Of a DNA stretch of 64,000 nt, positions 24,484 through 37,166 are shown one piece after another; positions within the stretch are counted from its first letter, which is position 1, and every line of letters starts with the position of its first letter. The stretch is from Paragonimus skrjabini miyazakii. Taxonomy: Eukaryota > Platyhelminthes > Trematoda > Plagiorchiida > Troglotrematidae. Both the position numbers and the translations under genes were made by a program. Under the pieces are notes generated by a model, which saw only the letters and a list, made by a program, of their open reading frames with translations, was not told where the DNA came from and did not search any database. Location of the stretch: assembly GCA_014338405.1 (NCBI GenBank), contig JTDE01000945.1:1-64000 (forward strand), read 5' to 3'.

Positions 24484-24810
24484 CACGTGAAATATACGGT
24501 GTGCGTACACGTGCGATTATTGCACCCTGAGGCGCAATGAACCTCGTGACTGATTCTGGTTGTTTTTACGATGCAACAATTTCCACAACCACAACAATAC
24601 GCCCTGTACGTGATCAAATCAATAGTACGTAAGGACGGTTCTGCGTCCCCGTTAATCGTTTTTACATCGGTGTTGTTAACTTCAGATAACTGATTAATTT
24701 TGGTTGAACTCACAACTAACCGTAATTCACGTTGACGGACCTCACTTGAAGGAAGATTGAGAATGTGAATGGTATGGTTTATAGTGTCGATTCAGTAGAC
24801 AGATCACAAT
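24484..24810 (-). CDS. Cys-rich ORF, unidentified
   Basis: A stop-to-stop frame of about 108 codons on the minus strand, with a polypyrimidine acceptor (attctcaatcttccttcaag) about 32 nt in. The last third has clustered cysteines (YCCGCGNCC ... CASGCNNRTC), which suggests an extracellular, disulfide-bonded segment if real. A GTGAGT within the frame is an alternative donor. Confidence 0.2.
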
Positions 24811-26336
24811 CATGTTTATTTAAGCCTGATGGAGGTAGTGCAAAATTTTTCCATTGTGAAGCTAGTGTTCTATTACGAAACGGATACATTTATAGTTTAG
24901 ACGTTGCACAGTGTTCAGAGTTACTAAATTTGTAGCTCAACAAGGTTAACCACCAAGAAGCAAATTCAGTTGGTAACAAGAATGATGGGAAAATGAAACC
25001 TATAATAAAGCCATACCATTACTTTCTTCAACTAACTATTGTCGAAACACTTATTGAATGGACCGAATCACTTCTTACACATTATACTTTACACTTTTGT
25101 AATGAATTGTGCAAACTGTACCTGGTTTCATACATTTCTCAAAACCTAATGTTACTACCTGATGGATAGTAATGACAGTAAATGATATGATTTAAACTCA
25201 AACTAGAATCTGGCCACGGTTGAGTGTGCTTTGCAACATTAAAATTCTACATATGTGGTACATAGCATAGTATATACAGTATAATTTAAAACTAATAGAC
25301 AGCTTGATGTTAACGATGCTGCTCAAAATATGTGCAAGAGCTGATGTCTGTGCACTCAGCAAACTTCATTATGGACATCCCAATTGTTTGTGAGCCCCGT
25401 TGACCAAACGAAAATTACGTCAGTTAACCAAAATGAGAAGAAAAACAAATGGAGTGACAAATGTATTAAATCAACTGATTCCAGCAAAAAAACTTGAGGC
25501 CTATCTAGTGTACCAGGTGACCAACTGATTCGTATTAGCCCGGATCATCTAAACGTAAAGGTATGCACTGATCATATGGAGTCAGACGACAGATTTTTCA
25601 ATAGGTTTTTAGTCTTTCCTGTTTGCTCTTCCTTCGTTATCCATCGTGCTTTGGCCATCGACCATCGTTTTTTAACCGATTCACTTCTAGCCTGAATTGT
25701 CAACCCAGTTGTTTCATATTGAATGATAATACACAATGTTTTTTCGCCCTGCATTTAACGTCGGCTGACTGGGACACACATGAGAACTACCACATACTGG
25801 TGCATCCGAATAGGATGTGGGCACAAAAAGACCAATATGATACGTCTTTCTGTATGAGAATGTTAAGTGACTTGACCTTATGGCAACTCAACCTGCGTGC
25901 ATTAGTGTAGTAGAGGCTTTTATAATTGGATGGCTATGAGTTAACCTAACGAGAACTGTAGAAACAATGGCCACACGCTATAAACTGTAGTTGCAGTCTA
26001 AAACAAAACGAATGGGATGAATTAAGACTGGAAAACCAATGTCGAGTTTGCTTCCTAATATTCGTTCTCAAGTCACAGTTGAACTACCGAGTTCGCTTCT
26101 GTTTCACACAAATCTTGAAGACTGTCGTAGTAGTAAGCATCATATATATATTTACATATTTATAAATGTACATATGACTCTGGCACATTGCACATTTAAA
26201 AGATGGTCTCCAAATTTAAGTACCTTTGAAACAGGGAACTTCAGATATTGGTACGCAAATGTGATGTCAAAGTGTAGTATATGAATTGGAGGATGTCAAT
26301 TTTGTCATAGTTTCTTGCTAAAGCTTCATAGTTTAC

Positions 26337-26587
26337 CTTTTCAGAAAATATGCAAAGATAGATCGTTACACCATTTTTTGGTTGCAGTCTATCACTGTCA
26401 TAATAGGCCGAGAGGAACAAAAAATGGGAATGAGTGCTTTGTTCACAAGTTGACGCAAGTCGAAATATAATACGACTTTTGATGTGTGCAAGAGGATAAA
26501 CTGATTTAAGTTCCTTTTTATCATTCCTCATTTGTGTTGTGCTAAAAGCAAGCCTTCTTCTGTTGCTCACGGTTGTTGGACTATCAG
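26337..26587 (-). CDS. Splice-bounded ORF, unidentified
   Basis: The minus-strand acceptor caacatttctacag and donor GTAAAC enclose exactly two bases plus 83 open codons, basic near the start (NRRR, NDKKE). No family recognised. A further short ORF (26642-26824, minus) lies just upstream. Confidence 0.2.
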
Positions 26588-28441
26588 CTGTAGAAATGTT
26601 GATTGCTACTCCTCAGTTGTTTCGATAACGAAAGGCGCATTTCAAATACAAGTAAGAGGGGTCAGAATGTCAAATTCGACTTCCCATATCCAGCTGGAAT
26701 GAGACATTTCTGGCTCGCTTGATTTAAAATCTCTAGGGAAGCCGACACCAGCACGTCTGTATGTTCGCGCGTGTTCTGAATTTCCGCGTTTGCGTCTGAC
26801 AAGATTATGAATTCTTATGTTCAAGGATTGGAAGATGACAGTGTACTGAGTGACCTTTACCTAAATTTTATAACTCACAGCCCGGTCAAAATATGAAATC
26901 GCAGAGTGCTGCTAAACTGGAACAAAATTTCGGAAATGAAACCTTATTTGAAAACTGACCGTCGTATGGTCCTTTCAATTACAAGGCTTTTCGGACTAGT
27001 GCAGTAGTCGACAAGGGTCACTCGTCAAATTATGGTGAATGCAATAGCTCACCAAACATTTTTCTTCTCGCATAAGGTCGGTTTCATGCACTTCAACTGC
27101 GTTAGAATTGATCATATAGAACAATACGCCCTTGTCCATCATTATCAAAGAAGTAATCAGACATTTTGTAGCCATGACTCAACCACGCATTGGTCAGAAT
27201 CATATCCAGCATGTTGAACCTGGTTAGTAATATACATATTCTACTTCTCGTACTAATATCTGATAGGGATATGAAGCATCGCCAAGTTACAAAGCCGACC
27301 GATTGCCACAAGACTTTCTTTTCGATTACATCAGATCAACCGTTGATCTGCTTTCACCACTGGTTTCTAATCATATTGACTGATATTCCATCATTCACCC
27401 ATAAGCCATCGAGTATGAGCCAATGCGTCATGGTCACTGTGGTGTTAGTGCGACTGTAGTTGTTAACGTGAGACAGACTAAGCTTGGATGAACGGCACAC
27501 TTCAGATTCACACTTGCAGGCTGACCCGTAATCGTATCAGACCTGGTGGGTAGCCTGGTTGGCTTGCTCTCTGACGGCTATTTGTCGATTCGAGTATGCG
27601 GCAACAACGCGCACGCAAAGGCCTGCGAGGTGGAGACGTCTTGGTATCTCATCTACAATACTGCTTTGAGATGCGCATAATGAGCATGGTTGCATCCTCT
27701 TTACAATTAGTGTAAAACGGTTAAGAATGTCAAATAAACAGCGCTTAGTAATCAGAGTGTAAGTGCTGGACCACCACTTCCCCGAAGCGCAAATGTAATG
27801 GCAGTTCAGACTTCACAGCAATCAAGCGCCTATCAATGTCTAAAACAGTACGAATCGTGAACTGCTTACCTCAACCGGGGATATACCTAATCAGCTACAC
27901 AAGTCGCCAGACTTCTGGCATTTTTCTAGATTAACTATGTTCTCTCTACTGTGTCTAAGAAACGAGTAAGCAACACGCCAGACATCATAGGTCATAACCA
28001 AGTTGGAATTCTCCCTGCAGCACTGGTGATGTAACGATGCTCGTCGAACGATTTTCACATCACACTTCTCTGTCGGTTTATCTCTGTGTGCTTAGATGTG
28101 TTCAAGTATAACAAATTCATTCTGTACAATATTACAAAGGCAGAGCTAGAACTGATGCGATATTGTTATGCCGATATTTTTGCGAATAACTATAGAGTTC
28201 TTTATGCTGGCGATTAGCGCTGGTCATTGTTAGCAACCGTACGAGTTGAATCAAACAGCTATCCGGTAAGAGAATACAATATTGCATAAATCATAATGAT
28301 TTGATTCGTCACCGATATTCAGTTGAGTCTACGAAAGCTGTGAGGTAATAATCTACATACTTGACGAAAATATTGAACAACGCATAGTAACTTGATGCCA
28401 CTGATGTTGACACTTCACCGATCTGGATCACTGAACCTTAC

Positions 28442-28624
28442 ACCCACGGCGAAGTATTTAGTAGGTCGTAAGTTTTTTTCCATGAAACTCTTTAGTATGC
28501 AACATAAGTCTGCATATTTCAAATAATCAATAATGTCACGGAGTAGAACATCAAATTCACAGTTATCAGTTCCTGTGGCTCCATTTTCATTAAATATCGT
28601 TTCGAGTTTATCCATGTACATACG
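28442..28624 (-). CDS. Splice-bounded ORF, unidentified
   Basis: 61 codons in phase 0 from acceptor ttctacctgag to donor GTAAGG on the minus strand. The composition is strongly protein-like (EFDVLLRDIIDYLKYADL, helical and acidic). The long minus-strand ORF at 28743-29033, behind acceptor gtccgttttag, could be the preceding exon, but its donor is poor. I cannot name the protein. Confidence 0.28.
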
Positions 28625-29259
28625 CTCAGGTAGAATACAGTGGGTTACAAAAATTCAAAAATGTGTAAAACTAATGTGTTAACGTGAATTGACTAGTGCA
28701 CTTCTTCCGAATACAAAACCCAATCGTTGTACAATAAAAATATTAATGCAACCTTGATTGCAGATCAATAAAATTAAGGTTGAATAGTTCTAATCCGGCA
28801 GAATTCAGCAATCTACTTTTATACTGGACGACAGCGCGAACTGTTCTTTTAAGATCCTGTGCATTGTGCCTCTGCACTGGGTTCTGCAGCCCGTGAAACT
28901 GATGTACATTACTTTTGAAACGGGTAAATATCGTACAATGAATAAAACAAACTTTGAATCGTTGTTTGTCAAACCATCGTGAATAACGGATGTTGCATAT
29001 GGGGGACAACAGTGTACCTGCTAAAACGGACAATTTAGTTGTTCGTTTGATCCCTAAAGTACAGCAGTTTCTGTGAGCGGCTCACCAGTTGATTTCCGTC
29101 ATTTTTACTAACATTTCACTCGAGACAGTTCACAGCAACAGGTGTTAAACGGCAGTTTTGTCTTTCACAATAGTAAAGTCATCATTCTTAAATTACTGTG
29201 CATCTGTTAACTGTTTAAACCTACATTTTGCTTAGAAAGGCCAATTTAATCACTCATCC

Positions 29260-29261
<2 letters not shown>

Positions 29262-29298
<37 letters not shown>
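29262..29298. repeat. (TA)n microsatellite
   Basis: An uninterrupted TA dinucleotide run of about 34-36 nt. Confidence 0.95.
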
Positions 29299-29300
<2 letters not shown>

Positions 29301-31514
29301 CCTAGCCTTGTCCAGAACAGGGATAACCCTCACAAAACGACATCGTCATGATTGGCATACACTCCCAGGCATATAATCTAGTCATATAATTATGCGAGGT
29401 ATAGTTCCTATGTTGCCTTGTCAGTAAGCCAAGAAATGCTCAGCAATTTCAATAGGTGTTCTTATTTTCAATCAAAATCCACTGATTTAGGGTTAAGGGG
29501 TGTTAACTGTATCCCCTCTCAGGTTGATCCAAGATACCACGTGCTGCACATTAGCAAATGTATCTCTGCATGTAGACAGTCCTACTGTGTTCACTGCCAT
29601 CTTGTTACACCTTTCACATGTGCAATGGCCAGTTATCTACACATCTAGCATGACTGATGCAGTTCATCAATAGCCCTACTGCTTCGTTCTAGGTAACGAT
29701 CAATCGCGTAACTTTCGCCAAACACCTCCTATTGATCCAATCAACAGCTCATTCAATTCAGCAAAAGTTCATCACCGGACTGATCTTCAACGTTTGAAAT
29801 CTGCCAACTGACTAGAATGAGGAAGGGAACCGACGAGCCACTAGTTCCATACAGGATGGGTAAGCCACTCAGCGGTGTCATAGGCACTAAACCCATGTCA
29901 GAGTCGCTATCTGATTATCAGTGATCAATGAGCTGACATTTCTTCGCCGTGCGGTCATTGATTTTGACTACAAGGACTTGCTGTAGGAACATCTGTCAAC
30001 TAGAATGTCCGTCCAGAATAAAGGAATATTTTTGGACAGTCCTCCGATTGGTTGAAGCGGTCTTATGCTGAACGTTATGTCATCTTATAATGAAAACACG
30101 AAGCTTATCAAGGGAATCCCTACTGCATGCGCTGTTTTTTTCCAAATGAGTAGGGTATTAGAGTTGTGGTGTTCAGTTAGGCAGTCAGGTGGTCAGCACG
30201 GCGAGTTTCTGTGAAAAGCACTTAACCTAAGAACGACAGGTATTCAGGATAGGGTACTCAGGCAACTGAGTTCGAGAAATTCGTGCATGCACCTATAAGT
30301 GTAGGGGATCGTCAATGAAAGCCGCGCCCTGTACCACGTCGGCTGCCATCTGGCTAGCCGATGCAAATAGATCTTTATCACCTGTTTTTTTCACTGGTGT
30401 ACACTGTGAATGTACGACCTATAGAAACCGTCCTGTCAGTTGCTTCTGTTTAAGATAGTAAGTATCCAACATAATATAGAGGGAAAAAACAGTATAAACC
30501 TGTATACAGTATCCCCGGTGAACTTTCGACTACTTCAACAACCCGTACCGTTTAGTGACCTTGTATTTACAGGCCAAAATTGGCCACAGCAGGCCTCCTT
30601 GTGCAGCAGAGGAACGTGCGATAGAAAGGTATACTATCTACAAAAGATTGTACGACTGAAAGGATCGGCTTTATTTGATGCTACTTGGAATCAACCGGTC
30701 CGGTTATAGTAACGGAGGAATTATTTCAGAACGCAACTGAAAAATTTGGACCTTCCGCATCACAGATTATTGTGGTTAATTCAAATGGATATGACAATTT
30801 CCAGCCATATGGAATAATTTAGCATCAAAGCCGTCAGTCACATCTAGCAGACCGTAAATTGTCACTCTTTCGTCGAAAGGAAAATGACTATCTGTAAGTG
30901 TCTTTTACACAAAAAGTATTCACTTCCGTTCCTAAGATCAAGATCTCGGGGACGGATGAATTCAGATTTTAGCTTCAAAATAATGTCCATCGTGTGTACT
31001 TTGGAAGAGAAAAGACTAAAAAAACATTTTGGCAGACAGGAAAACTAAAAATTTCAACTTTGTCTGCAAAGCCAGTTAGATTGATGGTTGGAGTGACCTT
31101 TTCATCTACTTTCTTATAACCAACCATTTGACACGAACCGCTCTGATTCATACAAGAATGTCCCACTACACGAGACAATTGATTACATTTGTGAGCTCAT
31201 TGAAACGAGCCACACTATTCTACCTCTACCTAGTGATATTCTGAAAGAAACTTTATTACTGTGCACTGAAGACTTTCTGAAGAAGAGCTTATGAGAATGA
31301 TTGCCATGTCGCAAATTTATATGACTAACCTAATCCTCAAACGTAATCTGGTGGTTCTAAAGCTTGTTAGTTAAGTACAAGTGAATCGTTATTACAAGGT
31401 TTGTCTAGAAACACGTTGCCCCTTCAAACTCTTCGGGTACTGGACTAATCTTTCTGAAGCACGGTTTGCATATGGAGTGGGTGATAGAACGAACTAAAAG
31501 TCATAAGTGGGCTT
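29299..31514. other. No convincing gene
   Basis: The minus-strand ORF at 30975-31204 reads well (NQSGSCQMVGYKKVDEKVTP) behind a weak acceptor, but nothing identifies it. The rest shows nothing. Confidence 0.4.
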
Positions 31515-31824
31515 AAGCGTTGCCGTTTAGTTAGTTTCTCTACCAAGTACACAACAATGCTTGTTGTTGGTTGAAAAACAGTTTGGTCGATCGCAAGAGT
31601 TTAGTTTTCGGATTTCGAAAAGCCAAAAGAAATTAAGGGACCAGATAGATAGTATGACCCGTTATCAGTACGGCAAGTCAGAAGTAACACACTTGGGCTG
31701 TGGAATATATGAGGTTCACGTTATTTTAAAATCTATGGTATATAACACTAGTCGAACACACATCTTGCCCAGACCGTTTAATGAACGCTCTACTCTATAC
31801 CGTTTAGAACATATGCCTTTTTGA
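31515..31824 (+). CDS. Possible terminal exon, unidentified
   Basis: About 102 open codons after a possible acceptor (ttgccgtttag), ending TGA, with a basic/polar helical segment SKSQKKLRDQIDS. It ends 15 nt from the stop of the minus-strand ORF 31839-32065, so if both were real they would be convergent genes with overlapping 3' UTRs. Likely at most one is. Confidence 0.15.
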
Positions 31825-31838
31825 GCCCTTGGTTCCTA

Positions 31839-32065
31839 TCAGTATTCATGAGCCGTCGACAGCACCAGTTTGTGCACTGCGTTTAAGAACTCTTCTTCAA
31901 TGTCACAGTAACCCCGTGAACAGCTCAACTCTGCTGTGCTGAACATTTCTGGCGGATCTTTTATAAACATGATGGAGTCAAATTTGGACAAATGTAGTTG
32001 TTGATAATTGAAGGTGATTTCGGGGTAAATTTGCCACCACACCACTGTACTATGCGATGACACCT
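31839..32065 (-). CDS. Possible terminal exon, unidentified
   Basis: A very good minus-strand acceptor (accattttgtttcag) opens a frame of 74 codons to TGA: WWQIYPEITFNYQQLHLSKF then an acidic end. An ATTAAA lies in the following 100 nt or so. A possible upstream exon at 32803-33030 (minus) has a hydrophobic stretch (VVVAVTYWLIITL). No family recognised. Confidence 0.25.
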
Positions 32066-33049
32066 CTGAAACAAAATGGTTTCAACCATGATCTCGCTAG
32101 TGCCTTTAACAGATGTGGATATAAAGAGTTCGTAAGAGTAAAACTTGAATGAACGTGGTAATTGTCTGTGGCAATCAAAATATAGGTGACATGACGTTCA
32201 CTTAACATGGAAAACTGTTAGACTGCAAGGAAAGCCTAAAGGATAACAGGCACCAATGGGGATGAACGTGAGGTTAAGTAAACTGTGGGATCAGAATTCT
32301 CTTGAACAAAAGAGCAATTCCGGCTAAATTTGTAAAAGACATACGAAATTTTTCACAGTACTCACGAGGTCACAACGTCCAGTAAGAAAATCAATAACTC
32401 TCTAATTTACTGTGAATAACAGTGGATGAGATCATGGGAAGTAGACGACACGTTTTATATCTTAAAACCGGCATGAGCGGTTGGTCAAACTTTTTCAGAG
32501 GTGTCAGAGGTAAGGAAGGTTAGGTGAAAAACTGACAGAATAGTATCGTTGTATTAACAAAAGCAGTTAGTTGTTGAATCACAAACTTTTCCAGTGTATA
32601 CACCCTGAAGATTACGGCGAACTGAGATTGAGTTATTGCAGAACTTTTCGGAGACTTATAGCGTGAGTTGTATGTTGAGAATATTTGCTTCATTCTTATA
32701 ATTCAAGAAGTTATTATTTGCATCAGATGTAGCAAATGGGCAAAAGCAAAAGGAATTGAACAAAAGATGTAGACAGAGTTGAATCTGCTGTCACCGGCAA
32801 ATTTACTTTGAACGTTTCCTTGGAAAGAGTGTTACAAAGCTTTGATTTGTCTCGCATATACCGGTGATATAATGCCACTTGCCAACATTGATAATAATTT
32901 TATCAAATGAATGAACTTCAAGCAATAGTTTGACCAGTGCATAAAGTGCACCACAATAAACGCTCTCTAAGGTGATGATAAGCCAGTACGTCACAGCAAC
33001 GACAACAGCAGCTCTGTCTATCGCGGTACTGTGACCTTAAAAGACTCTT

Positions 33050-33700
33050 AGCCTGAAAATTCGTTCATTGCACGAACTCCCGTCCCTGATCTGTCAATTT
33101 CGCCTTTGGTACACCGTGGTTCCCTACGATGTGCTTCATCATCATGTCTCCTACCGTAGATACTTTTTGATTCTGGACGCCGGTCGCTTAGATCCAACAG
33201 GTAAATTGTTCTGTCATGACCAGAACGTACTGGTTACCGCAGGCGCTCAGTGGAAATGGGTCCATAAGATCCATCGACCAGAGTTTGCCGATTTCGGAGA
33301 CTGGTATTGACTGTAAGAGCTGTTGGGCTCCTCGAATGTCGCCTTTCAGCAGCTGAGTAGTATACTACTCACAACGAAGCTGCCTGTTATACAACAGTAG
33401 TATCTACTACGTTGTCCTACTCTACAGCGGTCACTTCCCAAACTCCAGGTTTTGCCTCCACACTTCCTGAAGGTGATTACAAGCTTCCGCCAACTGCGAT
33501 CACATTTCTGCACATGAGAGCGGACAAGGTGTTTTATGTCACGTGATCCAAGCCGGAATTCACTGTACCGATGTGAGCGCTTATCAAAAAGATGGCTGCT
33601 ATGTCGAGTGTCCGACGTCATGTGTGCACAGTAAGAAGTGTAATTCGCAATCAGCGAACAAAGCTGGAAAGGCAAATGCGGGCTAGGACGTCGTTGTGAC
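33050..33700 (-). pseudogene. Ty3/gypsy retrotransposon integrase fragment
   Basis: Minus-strand translation of 33052-33310 reads LWSMDLMDPFPLSACG, YVLVMTEQFT, then NHGVPKAKLTDQGREF. This is the integrase core with the first Asp (codon at 33269-33271) and second Asp (33089-33091) 60 residues apart, as in Ty3/gypsy. The third acidic residue is past the break near 33050. A stop follows CWI, and the upstream zinc-binding part (about 33310-33700) is frameshifted. Metavirus-type elements of this kind (CsRn1-like) are common in trematodes. No LTRs were identified. Confidence 0.85.
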
Positions 33701-33881
33701 CCCGAAGTGCATTAAACCGGGAGACGATACGCAATTACTGGATGCAAGAAGTTGCATCTCACAATGAAACTGAAAGGTTAGCTAAAATTTAGAAAAGCTA
33801 CCAACTTTGCCTAACACAAAAAATGTTATATGCTCTTTAGAAAAGTCTTATATACGTCAGCAGCCTCCGGCTGTCATTTAG

Positions 33882-34208
33882 AATTCAAATTTGGGTATAT
33901 CCAGTGAACAGGGATTAGATATGAATGGGGGTTCATCTTTTATCTCTGCATTTCGGAATAAAAACCAAGAGCTGAATAACGAGGTATCTCATAGAAAAGT
34001 GTCCTGTAAGCAAGAAGTCATGAATCTGTCAATAAGTAACGCAAAAAAAAGAGCATTTGACGCCGATGATGAAATCATACAGAAAAGTGCGAAGAGGGTT
34101 CAAAAACGAGAATCCATCAATTTGCTTTTAAAATATGAAACCAATGCAAAGAAATGGATGGCGAAGACGACCTTTAAATCGTATTTGATTACATGGAAAA
34201 GCAATTAA
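33882..34208 (+). CDS. Possible exon, basic nuclear-type protein
   Basis: The acceptor (cggctgtcatttag) is followed by 108 codons to TAA in phase 0. It is Ser/Asn-rich at first (MNGGSSFISAF), then has VMNLS, which resembles a CtBP-binding PxDLS motif, and basic clusters (NAKKRAF, KSAKRVQKRES) that would suit a nuclear localisation signal. A transcription-factor-like protein is a guess. A proline-poor continuation in +1 frame follows the stop. Confidence 0.25.
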   Translation, partial: NSNLGISSEQGLDMNGGSSFISAFRNKNQELNNEVSHRKVSCKQEVMNLSISNAKKRAFDADDEIIQKSAKRVQKRESINLLLKYETNAKKWMAKTTFKSYLITWKSN

Positions 34209-34799
34209 AATTGTAGACAGAAAGATTCTGATTTTGCACACCTATTCCACCTCCATAGGAATGCATATGACACATACGCAGCCTATGTTCTTATTTCCAA
34301 ATATGCTGCCAATGTTTAGGTTTGGTCTGGGAAGCCACCCAAACTACTAACCTGTTATACAGAGAACAGTTGTTACCATACATTGCCGGTGGTGAACTTT
34401 GCGAGATCAGCCAACGAGATAACTAAGCAAGCGAATGTATCAAACAACACCACGCATATAATGAACTAAAGTGTTTTCTTGGGCAATCACATGAAAACCA
34501 CTGGCATGGGTTGAAATTTCAGTCTTTGCCATAAGGCCATGTTTTCATCATTGAGGGTTCTCTAGGAAAACTATACAACGCCACCTGACTAAGTAAAGGA
34601 AGCACTAGAAATATATTACTAGAAGACATGCTGATGTTACTGTCGCATTCAGAAGTGTTTTGTGATAAGGGTACAATAACCGTGACCGGCTAGACAGTTA
34701 GAACAGAATCGGACCGCGGTGTGGACTGCCTTAAATAAAAGTTTGTTTATGTAGTGACATCTATGCAGTTTGAACAATAATTGTTGAATACAGCTCACA

Positions 34800-34950
34800 T
34801 TGAGTTGCAGGACTCACCTGTCAGCTGAGCTATTCAGCCTACCAACTTCAAAAAGGCTGTCCCAGACTAGAGTTTCTTTGTTGTTGTTAATCAACAGTAT
34901 ACATGTTACACCTGCGAAAGTTTTCACAGTTAAGTTTCGGTCCTCAAACC
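34800..34950 (+). CDS. Possible exon, unidentified
   Basis: Acceptor ttgttgaatacag at about 34794 and donor GTAATT at about 34951 bound an open frame that continues past the donor to 35117. No family recognised. Confidence 0.12.
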
Positions 34951-36513
34951 TGGTAATTCATCCAGCTAGATCGGTTGAGTACAGTTGTTACGAACGCATG
35001 ATGATTCCCATTATATTATTGTTCACTGGATGGGTGCAATGGGCCATTCCTTCATCTATACGTGCGTGGTTTACATGTAGCAAACACCTGAACTACGTTT
35101 GTGAATTCCTAAAATAACAGACTAATGGGAATTAACAGGTTTAAATCATATTCGGTAGGAATAAATTAAACCTGAATGACAATTGGCGCATAGTATGATA
35201 ATGTTTACAAAACTAGAAATTGAGTGGATGAATGTCATTTTTAACACAAACCCCGAGGGGCTGGAACAGCAGTTGGTCATCGTTACTTTATAAAACTCTA
35301 AAAAAACAAGCAAGTTAATCTTGAACTTAAGGCTATAGCTAGTGCATGCTAAAGCTAACCGGAGGCTAAATTGACCCAAGTGTACAAGTCTAGGTAGAAC
35401 AGTAACGGACAGTAATTTGCTAAATTGGCTAGTATGTTTACTAGTGCTTTTAGAACCAAAGACTAGATGAATACAGCTTTTCACATCAAATTGTCAATAC
35501 TTATAGTTAGGAGCTGTGTTCAATTTTAAGTTTAAGCGGGCACAAAACGAGTCATAGATTGGTCACTAACAAGTAGCGTTGATGAGTAATCCATGATTTT
35601 ATTTGTTTAAAATTAATCGGGCAAACTGACTGTTACTTAAAAAGGATTGTGGGTGAACGTCCAGTTACGACAGGTGGCCGTGGTAAGGATTGCCACATAA
35701 GCGGGAACCGGAATTTGAACCGTGGGCATGTGCTGCTGATGGGGTCTAAGCAGAACGGAAGCCGAATGTAACATCCGAAGAGGTACTGTCCGTCTACCTT
35801 AATGTGAAATCTGCCACCAAGAGAGAATTGGCTTCAACTACTCGATAACAATCAGAGTATTGCTCAACGAATTAAGTGAAATTGAAAGGTTTGGCATGAC
35901 CATGACCTGAAGGGACAGTTACTATAATTTCGCTCAGGGCGACTGGCAATCCAATCCGTAGTTTCAGGCGTTTAAGTGCAAAAATTTGGTCATCCTTTGG
36001 CTAAAATTATTGGAACAATCTTTAGCACATCCTTTTTAAAGGTACATGGAGTGGTGTTCATCTACCGGTTCTGATGACATTTGACAACAACAAAATTCGA
36101 CCCTGACAACCGACTGTGACCTTTACTAAGATTTTCTAAGTCAGCATTGTAAAGTTCTATAGGACTTCTCATCTCATCAAATGATATTAAGTATACAGCC
36201 TAGAATGTCGTGGTGCCACTTTCTTGTTAATCCTGATTATTGTTTAAACCTCTCCGAAATCTTCGTTAATACATCCCAGACAGGTATCAATCAAAAGGAA
36301 GGTGAATTTTTGGCAAAGTTTGTCCAGTTCTGATTTCGAATTTATGTTCAGTTTACACAGCTTTTTGCACTGCTTTGTGTGACTACCAACCCCCTTAGTT
36401 ATGATAAGCAAGTGCAAACTTGTTACTTCACATCACTGTTCTGTCTTATCGTTTCGTTTTGCAAAGCCTACCAAATCCCTTAGACATTCAACTCCGTTTT
36501 GCTTTTTTATGAG

Positions 36514-36577
36514 TAAGCAGGATTTGGAGATTCTACAAAGCAGGAGACGAGCTACACTAAATATATTGAAAATGAGG
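36514..36577 (+). CDS. Possible short exon, unidentified
   Basis: A long pyrimidine tract (ccgttttgcttttttatgag) and donor GTAAAA enclose one base plus 21 codons (KQDLEILQSRRRATLNI). The containing frame is open for about 117 codons. Confidence 0.13.
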
Positions 36578-37112
36578 GTAAAACGTTCGGTGCTGTTTCT
36601 GAAATGCTTCAACCTACAGTTTGAGGAAAAGTCACGTTTAATACTGAGTCTGGGAGCCAAGCGAAGTGGTTTTTCGTCGAAGACTTCGCAATCAAAATTA
36701 ATTTTTCTAAGGCCCAGTTTGGTGATATTACACCTTAAATTTGGTTACTAACATGTTTTAAACTACTGTAGAGTATCTTTCATTCCCAGACTCGTTACCG
36801 TGTTGTCATGTTTATTTTGGTGGATAATCGACCTGCCCAAAAAGACCGAAACTTGCCACTATAAATGTACATGATAGAGTTTATGCTCACTGTTCGGGCT
36901 TCGGTGCGGATCTGTTTGAAGCTAGATTTAAGTGCATGTTAAAATGTTCACAAATTGTAAGCGGCGATTTTTCAGCCAAACTACTTTGATTATGTGGATT
37001 TAGTTTCAATGACCATGCCTGCAGTTTTCTCACTTGTCTATAGATAATCAATAAATACCACTCAACCTGCCTGCAAATTAGGATCTACGTCAGTCCCATA
37101 TACAGGTAGAAA

Positions 37113-37166
37113 ATGCCTTTGGATATTCAGCAACGCATTTTCGCCAAGCAGTGTAAAAACTGGCAA
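37113..37166 (+). CDS. Possible first coding exon
   Basis: ATG, 18 codons (MPLDIQQRIFAKQCKNWQ) and a perfect GTAAGT donor, with an in-frame stop just upstream of the ATG. No phase-compatible next exon was found. Confidence 0.15.

Noticed and set aside
27102..27459. Possible LINE endonuclease fragment (RFNMLDMILTNAW on the minus strand)
   Set aside because: One short string resembles the 'LDLVLTN' motif of CR1-like elements, but neither the upstream GDFN nor the downstream SDH motif could be found in any frame.
35146..35484. 112-codon minus-strand ORF
   Set aside because: Hydrophobic, low-information translation with no start context or flanking splice sites; expected by chance.
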